Origin: Swaminathania salitolerans
Lineage (GTDB): Bacteria; Pseudomonadota; Alphaproteobacteria; Acetobacterales; Acetobacteraceae
Assembly: GCF_007988945.1 (NCBI RefSeq)
Contig: NZ_BJVC01000003.1
Coordinates: 62,001 to 126,000 of the forward strand
Direction of reading: 5' to 3'
DNA: 64,000 bases
Part shown: positions 32,408 to 42,861 of the stretch, one piece after another
How positions within the stretch are numbered: the stretch's first letter is position 1
How the letters are laid out: every line of letters begins with the position of its first letter
Made by a program: the position numbers and the translations under genes
The notes under the pieces: generated by a model
What the model was told of the DNA's origin: nothing
Databases searched by the model: none
What the model saw: only the letters and a program-made list of their open reading frames with translations

Positions 32408-34482
32408 GAGATCAGGGACCTTCGCAAAGCATGTGAATAAGGCGCATAACGCGGAACGGGATCGACGGACTCGAGCATGTCGAGATGGGAAAGGATGAGC
32501 GTGATCTTCGCAAGCGCCCGCCCCACATCCGCGAATTCGCGCGCAAGACGTACCTCGTCGGTCAACCCCGCATGGGAAGGCTCTCCGGAGACGAGACGCG
32601 CGCCGGCGCACAGCCTCAGGGCTCCGGCCGGGGCACCTGCGAGCGACGGATGGGGAATCGGAACGGGCTGGCCGAGATGACAGAGCAGCGCGGCGAGCGG
32701 CTCGCCCGGAAGATGCGGCGAGAGATCGGCGTTCAGCCAGCGATGAACGGCGCGCGCGCGCGTGAGGTCGAGCGGTCTGTCCGGCGCCGCAGGATCGCGC
32801 AGCAGAAACGAGAAAACCGTGGGGACGCTGTCCCATCCCTCCCGTCCGTGCAGGGGTGCGCGCGCGAGTTCGGGCACGGGCAGGAGCTCGAGATCGTCAT
32901 GCGCGGCGATTTCGGTGCGCGCCGCACATTCGAAACGCCGGAGCGTGTCGCGGATACGGCCGTCCGGCACCGAGGCAAAGGCCTCGCTCTCGGCCAGAGC
33001 GGCCTGCCATCGCAGCGCCAGACCGATATTGCCGTCGCGGGGAAGATAACAGGCGCCGAACATCTCGGGCCATTCGGATCGGTGGAAATAGGCGCATAGA
33101 CCGCGCGGCAGGGCAAAATGCCTGAGCGCATCGACACAGCATTCCGGCAGAAGCAGCGCGCCGCAGAAAGGCGGTCCGGTCAGGAATTTCGATCCGGTAG
33201 TCATGACGAGTATGCCATCGGCCACCATCATGCGCAGACGCTCGGGCGCAAGACGCGCCTGACAGGCATCCACCACCACCGTCAGCTGCTCCGGATAGCG
33301 CGCACGAAGCGCCGTGAGGACCGCCGCACGCGGGCCGACCAGACCCGTCTTCGACATGTCGAGCTGGTGGAGAATGACGTGATAGCCGTCCTCGATCGAA
33401 CGCTGCACCAGAGCGAGGCAATCGGCGTCGATCTCGTCGGCGGTGCGTGGCGTGCCGTCTTCCCTGCGGATGGCGATCCCTGCGACCTCGGTATCCTGCG
33501 GGAATCCCGGCAGGGTCTGGGCCTTGTCGGTCGCTGTGCCGAGAGCGGTCCCGTCGGCGAAATGACAGCCGCGCGCGGCCAGAGGAACACCGCTGCCGGT
33601 TTCATCCGGGGCGATCAGGATGTTGCGAACGGGACGCCCGCGGGCCTGCATGAGCCCGATCGCAAGTACTGCCAGCTCGCAATCCGTGCCCGAGGCCGCG
33701 AGCACCACCGACTCTCCCGATTTGAGCCCGTGCAGCGCCGCAATCTGGCGGCGCGTCTTCTGGCTTGCTGCCTCGCGCGCCCGGACGGGCGCCATGCCGT
33801 CGAGGCAGTTCTGCATGTAGCGGCGCCGCGCCTGCTCGGCGCCCAGAAAGCCGCGTTCCGAAAGAGACGACGCCGTGGAAGACGAGAACGTCACCGCCCA
33901 GGGACGGGGTCTGTGCGAACATCCGTAGCGGTTCAGTCCGGTTCCCGGATCAATGACAAGTCGTTCGTCCCCGCCATCGGCCATGAGATATTCCGCCGGG
34001 GCGATGCTTTCCCAGAAGGGACGCAGACGCGCAAGAAGCGTCCCGGGAGAATGGATCGTGACGGAAGCCTCCGGACAGAACTGGGTCAGTTTCGGCCAGA
34101 GCGAGGTCACGACGAACGAGGAGGGAGGCTGAGGCCCCGAGAAATCGGGCAGCCAGTCCAGCCCGGCCGGAAGGTCGTGCTCATCGCAATCCAGCCGATG
34201 GAACAGGGATGCGACACGGGCGGCAACGAGGGCCGCGAGAGGACGATCCTCGTCCGGGAGGATCTGGAGGAGAAAGCACCACTCCAGCGCGTAGCGCAGA
34301 AGGGTCGGGGCAATATCCGGACGCTCGAACGCCATGGCACCGAGCGTGATCCGGGACGATGTCACGGCGAAAGGAAGGGAAAGACCCGGCGAAAGGCTGA
34401 AAACCGTCTGATCCGAGAGACTTTGCAGATCCGGGCGATCGAGCGCCGCGAACAAACTCTCTGTTACTGTTTCCGCAAGCAC
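32404..34482 (-). CDS. Large PLP-dependent fold-type I enzyme-like protein, unrecognised
   Basis: This 692-residue protein is of a type I do not recognise. Residues 1-180 match no known domain. From about residue 185 it resembles class V aminotransferases and cysteine desulfurases. VLAASGTDCELAVLAIGL looks like the cofactor phosphate-binding turn. VVVDACQARL contains Asp405 and Gln408 in the DAxQ pattern that holds the pyridine ring. TTGSKFLTGPPFCGALLL contains Lys432 as the likely Schiff-base lysine. The GTG start follows GGGAAGAAG. The phosphatase gene is coupled to its end. The reaction is unknown; substrates could be amino acid or phosphate-bearing compounds handled together with the phosphatase. 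Confidence 0.7.
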   Translation of the reverse strand: MLAETVTESLFAALDRPDLQSLSDQTVFSLSPGLSLPFAVTSSRITLGAMAFERPDIAPTLLRYALEWCFLLQILPDEDRPLAALVAARVASLFHRLDCDEHDLPAGLDWLPDFSGPQPPSSFVVTSLWPKLTQFCPEASVTIHSPGTLLARLRPFWESIAPAEYLMADGGDERLVIDPGTGLNRYGCSHRPRPWAVTFSSSTASSLSERGFLGAEQARRRYMQNCLDGMAPVRAREAASQKTRRQIAALHGLKSGESVVLAASGTDCELAVLAIGLMQARGRPVRNILIAPDETGSGVPLAARGCHFADGTALGTATDKAQTLPGFPQDTEVAGIAIRREDGTPRTADEIDADCLALVQRSIEDGYHVILHQLDMSKTGLVGPRAAVLTALRARYPEQLTVVVDACQARLAPERLRMMVADGILVMTTGSKFLTGPPFCGALLLPECCVDALRHFALPRGLCAYFHRSEWPEMFGACYLPRDGNIGLALRWQAALAESEAFASVPDGRIRDTLRRFECAARTEIAAHDDLELLPVPELARAPLHGREGWDSVPTVFSFLLRDPAAPDRPLDLTRARAVHRWLNADLSPHLPGEPLAALLCHLGQPVPIPHPSLAGAPAGALRLCAGARLVSGEPSHAGLTDEVRLAREFADVGRALAKITLILSHLDMLESVDPVPRYAPYSHALRRSLIS

Positions 34483-34791
34483 GCCACTTCTTCCCGTTCA
34501 GAACCGGGTCCCAACATAGACCAGCCCCACGCGATCCCCAAATGAGCACTCTGTAACCGCCGCCACAGGCAATGCCGCGCCCGGCCCTGCGGCGTCATTC
34601 CTCCTGATCCCCCTCGATCCCTCCCCCTTGATTCCCCCCCTGATTTCCCCTTCGGCGAACCGCCTCCCTGCACGGTCGTTTACATGCGGCTATCCGTCCC
34701 GTCATACGGCTCCGTCGCAGGGAGGGGGCGAGCGCTTCGCAGTTCGAAGCCTCTTTTCTTTTCGTCAATTCCGGCAGGTGCGCATCGACCC
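34483..34791. other. Divergent control region with pyrimidine-rich GATTCCC repeats
   Basis: About 310 bp separate the PLP-type gene and the DUF2254 gene. Around 34603-34653 a strand-asymmetric tract repeats GATCCCC/GATTCCC-like words separated by C-runs. A short reverse frame (ATG at about 34598) lies next to AGGAGG, but the spacing is too tight for a credible start. No clear promoter pair was resolved for either gene. Confidence 0.4.
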
Positions 34792-36063
34792 ATGTCACGA
34801 CTTGAATGGCTGTTCTCGAGGCTCGACCGCACCCTGAGCGTCAAGGTCTCGCTTTACGCTTTGCTCGGTGTGGCCGCCGCTTCGATCGCCTCGCTCTTTT
34901 CCCACTACGTCCATTGGGCGATGCCGTTCGACATCACCCCGTCGGCCATCGAAAGCCTGCTTGGCATCATCGCCTCGAGCATGCTGACCGTAACGACCTT
35001 TTCGGTGAATGCCCTGACCTCGGCCTATAGCTCGGCGACCTCGAACGGAACGCCCCGGGCCACGATCCTCCAGGAGCAGGACCGCCTCGTCCAGTCGGTT
35101 CTCGCAACCTTCATCGGATCGTTCCTTTTCAGCATCGTGGCGCTCATTGCCCTCAAGGTCAGCGCTTACGGACCCGAGGGGCGCGCGGTGCTGTTTCTCG
35201 TCACCATCGCGATCATCGTGCTGATCGTGCTCGCATTGATCCGCTGGATCGGCCATCTCGCGAAGCTGGGACGGGTCGGCGACACGATCGACCGGCTGGA
35301 AAAGGCGACCAAAGGCGCCATGACAGCCTGGATGGCGCGACCCTATCTCGGCGGAGCGCCTCTGCGCGAAGAGGTCGTACTGCCCCCCGCGACCGGGAAG
35401 ATCGAGGCCGGGGACGTCGGCTATATCGCGTTCATCGATACGGGGCACATCGCCGAGCTGTGCGAGGAAAAGGCATTCGAGGCGGTGCTTCAGGTTCTGC
35501 CGGGGGCCTTCGTCTATCGCGACAGCATTCTCCTGCGTCTGCATGGCGGCACGTCACCCCTCGATCCGACGCTTTCGAAACAGTTCCGGAACGCGTTTGT
35601 CCTGCGCACGGCACGCTCCTTCGATCAGGACCCGCGTTTCGGTCTGATCACCCTGACCGAGGTTGCCCTGCGCGCGCTCTCTCCTGCGGTGAACGACCCG
35701 GGAACGGCCATCGATGTCATCGGTCGGCAGACACGGCTCATGACGCTGTGGTGTACGGAGCACCCCGCTCCGGCGGATACCGAGCCGCGTTATCCGCGCC
35801 TCCATGTTCCGCCTCTGGCCTGCGGCGATCTGTATGAGGATGCCTTCAATCTGATCGGGCGGGATGGTGCAGGCCAGATCGACGTTGCCCTGCGTCTCCT
35901 CAAGGCGCTCGAAGCGCTGAGCCGTCTCGGACCGCCGACGGCCCGGGCCGCTGCGATCCGTCAGTTCCACCTCGCTTTCGCCCGGGCGGAAACGACCCTC
36001 CCCACCGAACACGAACGCGCCCGCCTTTGCGAGCTTCGCGATCGCTTCACGGGCGCGGCCTGA
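34792..36063 (+). CDS. DUF2254 predicted membrane protein
   Basis: This 423-residue protein begins MSRLEWLFSRLDRTLSVKVSLY. It has about four hydrophobic helices in the first 150 residues: LYALLGVAAASIASLF, IESLLGIIASSMLTVTTFSV, VLATFIGSFLFSIVALIAL and LFLVTIAIIVLIVLALIRW. A soluble C-terminal half follows. The segments SAYSSATSNGTPRATILQEQ and LTEVALRALSPAVNDPGTAID are typical of DUF2254 proteins, which are inner-membrane proteins of unknown function, possibly channel- or transport-related. The ATG at 34792 is chosen because the family alignment starts there; the frame stays open to 34684. It is divergent from the PLP-type gene. Confidence 0.85.
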   Translation: MSRLEWLFSRLDRTLSVKVSLYALLGVAAASIASLFSHYVHWAMPFDITPSAIESLLGIIASSMLTVTTFSVNALTSAYSSATSNGTPRATILQEQDRLVQSVLATFIGSFLFSIVALIALKVSAYGPEGRAVLFLVTIAIIVLIVLALIRWIGHLAKLGRVGDTIDRLEKATKGAMTAWMARPYLGGAPLREEVVLPPATGKIEAGDVGYIAFIDTGHIAELCEEKAFEAVLQVLPGAFVYRDSILLRLHGGTSPLDPTLSKQFRNAFVLRTARSFDQDPRFGLITLTEVALRALSPAVNDPGTAIDVIGRQTRLMTLWCTEHPAPADTEPRYPRLHVPPLACGDLYEDAFNLIGRDGAGQIDVALRLLKALEALSRLGPPTARAAAIRQFHLAFARAETTLPTEHERARLCELRDRFTGAA

Positions 36064-36260
36064 CATTCCTCAGAAAAGGAACGGCCGGAAAGGAAAAGGC
36101 CGCCAGAAAAAGTCCGGGAGAAAAAGACCGGGAGAAAAGGCCAGAAAAGGCACCCGGGGGAGGCAGTGGAAGCCCACCCCGGGTGGTCCCGCGCCGGATG
36201 GGCACCACGGGGGAGCCCTCCCTGCCCCCTCCCGGAAAGATCCGGGGAGATCCGGGGAGA

Positions 36261-39200
36261 TCAGGCCGATCTGCGCAGGACGTCCTCGGCCGGATCGACC
36301 GCATAGACCGCGCTTCCGACCAGCGCGATGCCCAGCAGCCCCTCGCTTCGTGCAAGGTTCGGATCGAGCGGTATCAGGGCGTGGCCATCGGTCCAGCGGC
36401 TGTCGCCGCCTTCCAGCCCATGCCACCCCGCAAGAGCGGGTTCGCGGAGATGCGTCTCCACCAGGGCCGTCATCTCTCCCGCATAATGGGTGATCTGTCC
36501 GATCCTGACGCCAAGCGCACGGCGGTCATCCACGAACGGCCCGATGAGATCGCATGGCCGCCCCGCATGCGAGACGATCCAGAGCTTTCCGGTGCCCGCC
36601 GGGAGACGATAGAGATGGATATCGCCCACACGGCGCAGAAGCGGAAGCTCGGTACCCGCCCCGGTGACGAGACGCAGCCCGGGATCTTCTGTCAGGGTAG
36701 GCGCGCTGGGCGCGCAGGGAAGCCCCGCCATGTCCTCCGCACGGGTCTGGAGTGCCCTGAAGATCGGCTCGACGAAGTGCCGCCCGGTTTCCAGAGGCGC
36801 TGCGGCGTCGTGCTCCCAGGAGGACAGTCTCATGCGGATCACGCCATCCGCTCCGGTCTGCCGGTCGAAAACCCCGCTATTTCCCGTATCCAGATAGCTC
36901 TCGGTCTCGAGATCGTTGGCAAAGATCACGGAATGACGATCCAGCCCGATATGATGATAGCTATAGGCCGTCATCTCCTCGTCATACCGGATGGACCGGC
37001 CGTTCACGAGCATTCTCACGGGAACGAAGCGCCCGTCGACGAGGAAGCAATGCTCAGCGGTCACGAGCAGATCGCTGGATGGCCGCCCTTCCCCGAAGGC
37101 GTCGGCATGAATACGTACGGGGAGCCCGGACTGATCGAGAGGCAGATTCGGTTTCGCCCGGGTTTCCTTGCTGCCGATCCATGTCACGGGTCGATAGGTC
37201 ACGCCCTCCTTCTCGCGACAGGCGATCATGTCACCGACCGAAAGCGTCTCGACCGCTCTGGCACCGGACACGGTCCTGATCATGGCCCCGGTGACGAAAC
37301 AGGTCTCGACCGGTGTCCTGTTGACATAGAGCACGGCACCCTCGGCGAGAGATGGCGTCGTGACCTCGGCACCCGGGGCGATATACATGATACCGCCTTT
37401 GCCGACCGAGGGGTTCACGGCCGTGGCATCCTGATGCACCACGACCCAGTCATCGCCATAGCCGCTGTTGTACCAGACATCGTCGACGGATCGCGCACCC
37501 GGCAGGACATGTGTCGGGACGGAATTGAAGGCGTTGGCGCTGGTCGTGCCGCCGCCATAAACGACGACGCCCCCGTCGCGGATATAGGAGTCCGTGAGCG
37601 TACCACCATAGGAGACATGGATACCGACGCCATATCCCGACAGGCCCGATGCCACGGCATCGCTCATGACGTAGAGCACCGCTCCGTTGGCGAGGGCTAC
37701 CGGCGACTGCACGGTGGCGCCGTTGCTCTGATAGACGGTGGCGCCATTGACGAAGACGGCCGACCAGACCCCTGCGAGCGTCGTTCCGCTCGACGGAGGC
37801 AGAGCGGGCGGGATCGTGACGGCTCCGCCATAAGGCGAACGGCTCTCGAGATAGCCCGACGATCCGACGACCACGTCGCCCACGATCCTGACACCGCTCT
37901 GGACGTTCATCAACGCGCCGTTGCCGACCGTGATCTCCTGCAGATAGGCGCCGGACAGCACGTTGATGCCGTCATCGCCATAGCCGCTGTTGTACCAGAC
38001 ATCCTTGACCGAAGACGCGCCGGAATAGAAGTTTGTCGGGATCGAATTGAACTGGTTCTCTCTGGTTACGCCGCCGGAGAACACGTTGACGCCGCCATCG
38101 TAGATATAGCAGTTCTCGAGCGTTCCTCCCGCAGAGACGAAGACGGCAGCCCCATAGCCCGACATACCGGATGCAACCGCGCCGCTCATGACATGGAGCG
38201 CCGCGCCGTTTCCGAGCGTGGCAGGCCACTGGAGGGTGAGTCCGTTGCTCTGGAAGACGGTCGCCCCACCGGAATTCACCGCAGACCAGGTGCCGTAGAG
38301 CACATTGACGGTTTCGTACGCGCTGCCAGCCAGAGACATGCCCGAGTAATACCGGGTCGCCGACTGGACATTGCCGCCCGAGACGGCTGCAAAGCCGACG
38401 ACCGTGCCGGAAACGAAAACGGCGGAGCCTCCGCTTGCCACGGCGATATCCTGACCGCTCCCTCCACCCTGGACCTGGAGATAGCCGCCGGAAAGCACCT
38501 GGGCGCCCTGGACCGACGCCCCGTTGGTAAAGGTCGCCCAGTTATTGTCATATCCGCTGTTGAACCATGTATCGTCGAAAGAACGGGCACCGCTCGCATA
38601 GGTCGTCTCGGTCGAGTTCAGCGCATTGTCCCGGGTCAGCCCTCCGGAATAGACCGCAATCGCCCCGTTATTGATCTCGGATTCGAGCAGCGTTCCTCCG
38701 GAGCTGACATGGATCGCGACATTCTGACCCGTGAGCCCGGAGACGACCGCACCGCTCTGCACGATCAGCGAGGCGCCGTTCCCCATGGCCACCGGCCAGC
38801 GAACCGTGGTGCCGTTATTCTGGTAGACGGTCTCTCCGCTGAGGACGACAGCCGACCACGACCCGTTGAGAACCGTGACATTGTCATAGGTGCTGTGGGT
38901 GAGCGTCATACCCGAATAGAACGCATTGCCCGACTGGACATATCCGCCTCCGGTCGCCGTGAAGCCGGTCACGGAATTGGGCTGGAAAACAGCCGAGCCG
39001 TGATCGGCAATCATGAGATCGCGCCCGCTTCCCCCGTTCTGGACCTGGAGATAGCCACCGGAGAGCACCTGGGCGCCCTGGACCGAGGCCCCGTTGGTAA
39101 AGATCGCCCAGTTATTGTCGTATCCGCTATTGAACCAGACATCGTCGAGAGAACGGGCCCCGGACGCATAGTTGGTTTCGGTCGAGTTCAGGGCATTGCC

Positions 39201-40592
39201 CCGGGTCGTACCGCCAGCATAAACCGCGATCGCCCCGTTATCGATCTTCGAATCGCTCAGCGTGCCGCCATTCTGGACATGGATCGCAACACCGGTCCCC
39301 ACGATGCCGGAAGCCACCGCGCCGCTCTGCACCAGCAGAGAGGCTCCGTTGCCGAGTGCAACGGGCCACTGGAGGGAAACCGCCCCGCTCTGGAAGACGG
39401 TCGCGCCGCTGAGAGAAACGGCCGACCAGGTACCGTAGAGAATATTGACGTTGTTCTGCGGCACCTGCTCCAGGGTCATCCCGGAGTAATAGGCATTGCC
39501 CGACTGGACATTACCGCCATCGATCGCCTTGAATCCCGTGACCGTTCCGGAAACGAAGACGGCCGAGCCGCCTCCTGCCACGATGATGTCCGTACCCCGA
39601 CCGCCATTCTGGACCTGAAGATAGCCGCCGGACGAAACCTGTGCACCGGTGACCGTCGCACCATTGGCAAAGGTCGCCCAGTTATTGTCATATCCGCTGT
39701 TGAACCAGGTATCGTCGAGAGAACGGGCCCCGGACGCATAATTGGTCTCGGTCGAATTCAGGGCGTTGTCCCGGGTCACGCCGCCTGAAAGAACAACGAT
39801 CGCCCCGTTATTGATTTCCGAGGCGAGCAGCGTGCCGCCGTCTCGCACCTGTATCGAGACATTCGTTCCGACCATTCCGGACGCGACTGCGCCGCTCTCG
39901 ACGATCAGCGCCGCTCCGTTGCCGAGAATGGCAGGCCAGGCGACGGTCGTCCCGTTGCTCGAATAGACGGTTGCCCCGCTGAGCGCGACTGCGCTCCAGG
40001 TTCCGTTCAGTACGGGAACCGTATCGTAGAACGCCCCGCCGATGACCAGACCGGAATGAAAGCTGTTGCCCGACTGGACGTATCCGCCGCCGGTGGCGGT
40101 AAATCCGTTGACCGTGCCGGAAACGAAAACGGCCGAGCCGCCACCCGATACAGTGATATCGGCACCCGCCGCGCCATTCTGGACCTGAAGATAGCCCCCG
40201 GACGAGACGGTCGCGCCTGTGACCGTGGCGCCGTTGGCAAAGATGGCCCAGTTATTGTCGTATCCGCTGTTGAACCAGGTATCCTCGAGCGACCGCGCAC
40301 CCGAGGCATAGACCGTCTCGGTGGAGTTCAGCCGATTGCTCTGGGTCACGCCGCCAGAGGACACCACGATTCCGGCATTGGCGATGTCCGAATCGACCAG
40401 TGCGCCGCCAGAGAGCACGTGTATGACCGCATTCGAGCCGGTGAGCCCCGAAACCGTGGCCCCGCTCTGCACGATCAGGGTCGCGCCATTGGCGAGCGTC
40501 GCGGGCGCCTTTCTGGCAACACCATTGCTCAGATAGATCGTCGTGCCCTTTTCGTTATAGGCAGACCAGGTACCACTGAGAACAGAGATCAT
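36261..40592 (-). CDS. Giant surface protein with strand-loop-strand repeats and C-terminal Hint module
   Basis: This protein has about 1443 residues. Residues 1-1090 are a beta-solenoid-type passenger of six long repeats of 190 residues (the last is shorter), with recurring SSGGV and SGARSLDDTWFNSGYDNNWA motifs, as in autotransporter strand-loop-strand repeats. Residues about 1098-1240 form a Hint_2 (Hedgehog/intein) module starting at Cys1098 in ETCFVTGAMIRT, with TAEHCFLVDG further on. The tail (about 1250-1443) is the domain that usually follows Hint_2 in Acetobacteraceae. There is no Sec signal, and the ATG at 40592 follows GAGAAG. Hint modules cleave or splice themselves; the role here is unknown, possibly adhesion or biofilm. 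Confidence 0.85.
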   Translation of the reverse strand: MISVLSGTWSAYNEKGTTIYLSNGVARKAPATLANGATLIVQSGATVSGLTGSNAVIHVLSGGALVDSDIANAGIVVSSGGVTQSNRLNSTETVYASGARSLEDTWFNSGYDNNWAIFANGATVTGATVSSGGYLQVQNGAAGADITVSGGGSAVFVSGTVNGFTATGGGYVQSGNSFHSGLVIGGAFYDTVPVLNGTWSAVALSGATVYSSNGTTVAWPAILGNGAALIVESGAVASGMVGTNVSIQVRDGGTLLASEINNGAIVVLSGGVTRDNALNSTETNYASGARSLDDTWFNSGYDNNWATFANGATVTGAQVSSGGYLQVQNGGRGTDIIVAGGGSAVFVSGTVTGFKAIDGGNVQSGNAYYSGMTLEQVPQNNVNILYGTWSAVSLSGATVFQSGAVSLQWPVALGNGASLLVQSGAVASGIVGTGVAIHVQNGGTLSDSKIDNGAIAVYAGGTTRGNALNSTETNYASGARSLDDVWFNSGYDNNWAIFTNGASVQGAQVLSGGYLQVQNGGSGRDLMIADHGSAVFQPNSVTGFTATGGGYVQSGNAFYSGMTLTHSTYDNVTVLNGSWSAVVLSGETVYQNNGTTVRWPVAMGNGASLIVQSGAVVSGLTGQNVAIHVSSGGTLLESEINNGAIAVYSGGLTRDNALNSTETTYASGARSFDDTWFNSGYDNNWATFTNGASVQGAQVLSGGYLQVQGGGSGQDIAVASGGSAVFVSGTVVGFAAVSGGNVQSATRYYSGMSLAGSAYETVNVLYGTWSAVNSGGATVFQSNGLTLQWPATLGNGAALHVMSGAVASGMSGYGAAVFVSAGGTLENCYIYDGGVNVFSGGVTRENQFNSIPTNFYSGASSVKDVWYNSGYGDDGINVLSGAYLQEITVGNGALMNVQSGVRIVGDVVVGSSGYLESRSPYGGAVTIPPALPPSSGTTLAGVWSAVFVNGATVYQSNGATVQSPVALANGAVLYVMSDAVASGLSGYGVGIHVSYGGTLTDSYIRDGGVVVYGGGTTSANAFNSVPTHVLPGARSVDDVWYNSGYGDDWVVVHQDATAVNPSVGKGGIMYIAPGAEVTTPSLAEGAVLYVNRTPVETCFVTGAMIRTVSGARAVETLSVGDMIACREKEGVTYRPVTWIGSKETRAKPNLPLDQSGLPVRIHADAFGEGRPSSDLLVTAEHCFLVDGRFVPVRMLVNGRSIRYDEEMTAYSYHHIGLDRHSVIFANDLETESYLDTGNSGVFDRQTGADGVIRMRLSSWEHDAAAPLETGRHFVEPIFRALQTRAEDMAGLPCAPSAPTLTEDPGLRLVTGAGTELPLLRRVGDIHLYRLPAGTGKLWIVSHAGRPCDLIGPFVDDRRALGVRIGQITHYAGEMTALVETHLREPALAGWHGLEGGDSRWTDGHALIPLDPNLARSEGLLGIALVGSAVYAVDPAEDVLRRSA
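37370..40575 (-). repeat. 570-bp tandem repeats within the Hint protein gene
   Basis: The marker TATCCGCTG or TAGCCGCTG recurs at 40261, 39691, 39121, 38551 and 37981, exactly 570 bp (190 codons) apart, and again at 37459 after 522 bp. The first four units share long nearly identical blocks such as GCCCAGTTATTGTC followed by a TTGAACCA word. The last two units are more diverged, so duplication appears younger toward the 5' end of the gene. This could cause length variation by recombination. Confidence 0.93.
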
Positions 40593-41185
40593 GTGCTTCT
40601 CATCAATCTGGGACGGTTTCGGGAATCGAAGACGTCGGACGACACGAGATACGAAGACCATCGTATCCCTGATGGAGGATGCCTATATTCTCATGTTTTC
40701 ATTGATCAATAATTGTATTTATAACGTTCTTTCCCGTGCAAGAATGCTCTATATAACTACAAAGTCGAAAATCCATCTTCGAATAGCGCCGCATAATCAG
40801 TTCTGCTTCGCAATTCGTTAACACTATATTAACGATCAGTACGGACACGAATCTATATTCGTTGTTTATTCCGTCATCGGAAAATATAATCATTTATGAC
40901 GATTCTGGAACGGTTTGTGCCTATAGTTCAGGTTGAAAAGTTTCCTCTATTTGTATTTTCAAAATAATGCATTTAATATTTTATAGTTTTAAAAACACAT
41001 CCTGATACGCCAACAGACCCGCCCCGATATGTGTTCCTCCGACAAAAACGCCCGGGAAACACGTCCAGGAAACACGCCCGAACGGAATCGACGACAGAGA
41101 AAGGGAGAGGGAGAGGGAGGGTATCTTCGAGCGTTCCGCATCGAACGCGGTGTCCGGACTTGTCCGACGCAGGCCCGTAGGCAGC
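40593..41185. other. AT-rich upstream region of the Hint protein gene
   Basis: About 590 bp lie between the Hint gene start and the ilvC terminator. From about 40680 to 41010 the sequence is strikingly AT-rich, with runs such as TTTAATATTTTATAG, against about 62% G+C around it. A promoter for the Hint gene is annotated separately. On the ilvC side there is a purine-rich tract of GGGAGA units (about 41097-41121). No credible open frame was found in the AT-rich part. Confidence 0.55.
40682..40709 (-). promoter_or_regulatory. Candidate promoter of the Hint protein gene
   Basis: On the reverse strand TTGATC (40709-40704) and TATAGG (40687-40682) are 16 bp apart. Each matches the sigma-70 consensus at four of six positions. 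This gives a leader of roughly 85 nt before the ATG at 40592 and lies at the edge of the AT-rich region. Confidence 0.35.
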
Positions 41186-41217
41186 AAAAACCCCGGACAC
41201 GCAGCGCGCATCCGGGG
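41186..41217 (-). terminator. Terminator of the ilvI-ilvH-ilvC operon
   Basis: On the reverse strand CCCCGGA (41217-41211) pairs with TCCGGGG (41197-41191) and is followed by TTTTTGC, an intrinsic terminator. Two further hairpins lie between it and ilvC: TCGGGCGGG / CCCGCCCGA (41244-41271) and GCCCCTC / GAGGGGC (41222-41239). Together they make a compact, protected 3' end. Confidence 0.85.
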
Positions 41218-41314
41218 CCGGGCCCCTCCGGAGAGGGGCAGGCTCGGGCGGGAGAACACTCCCCCGCCCGAACGGGTCTATCGGACCGCCGATCGGACTC
41301 CGATGGCGCGTGCC

Positions 41315-42860
<1,546 letters not shown>

Positions 42861-42861
<1 letters not shown>

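Noticed and set aside
34464-34598. 44-codon reverse frame beginning just after AGGAGG upstream of the PLP-type gene
   Set aside because: The AGGAGG lies only one or two bases before the ATG, too close for normal initiation, and the product has no recognisable feature.
34730-34750. TTCGAAGCC word resembling a tRNA T-arm near 34740
   Set aside because: No acceptor stem, anticodon arm or other arms could be folded around it, so it is not a tRNA gene.
36027-39788. Very long forward-strand frame (1253 codons) opposite the Hint protein gene
   Set aside because: It lies antisense to the repeat-bearing Hint gene. Its repetitiveness simply mirrors the 570-bp repeats of the real gene, and it has no recognisable domain or good start.
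40699-40893. 64-codon reverse frame in the AT-rich island
   Set aside because: It has no ribosome-binding site and no recognisable domain, and it spans the proposed promoter area; chance openness is enough to explain it.
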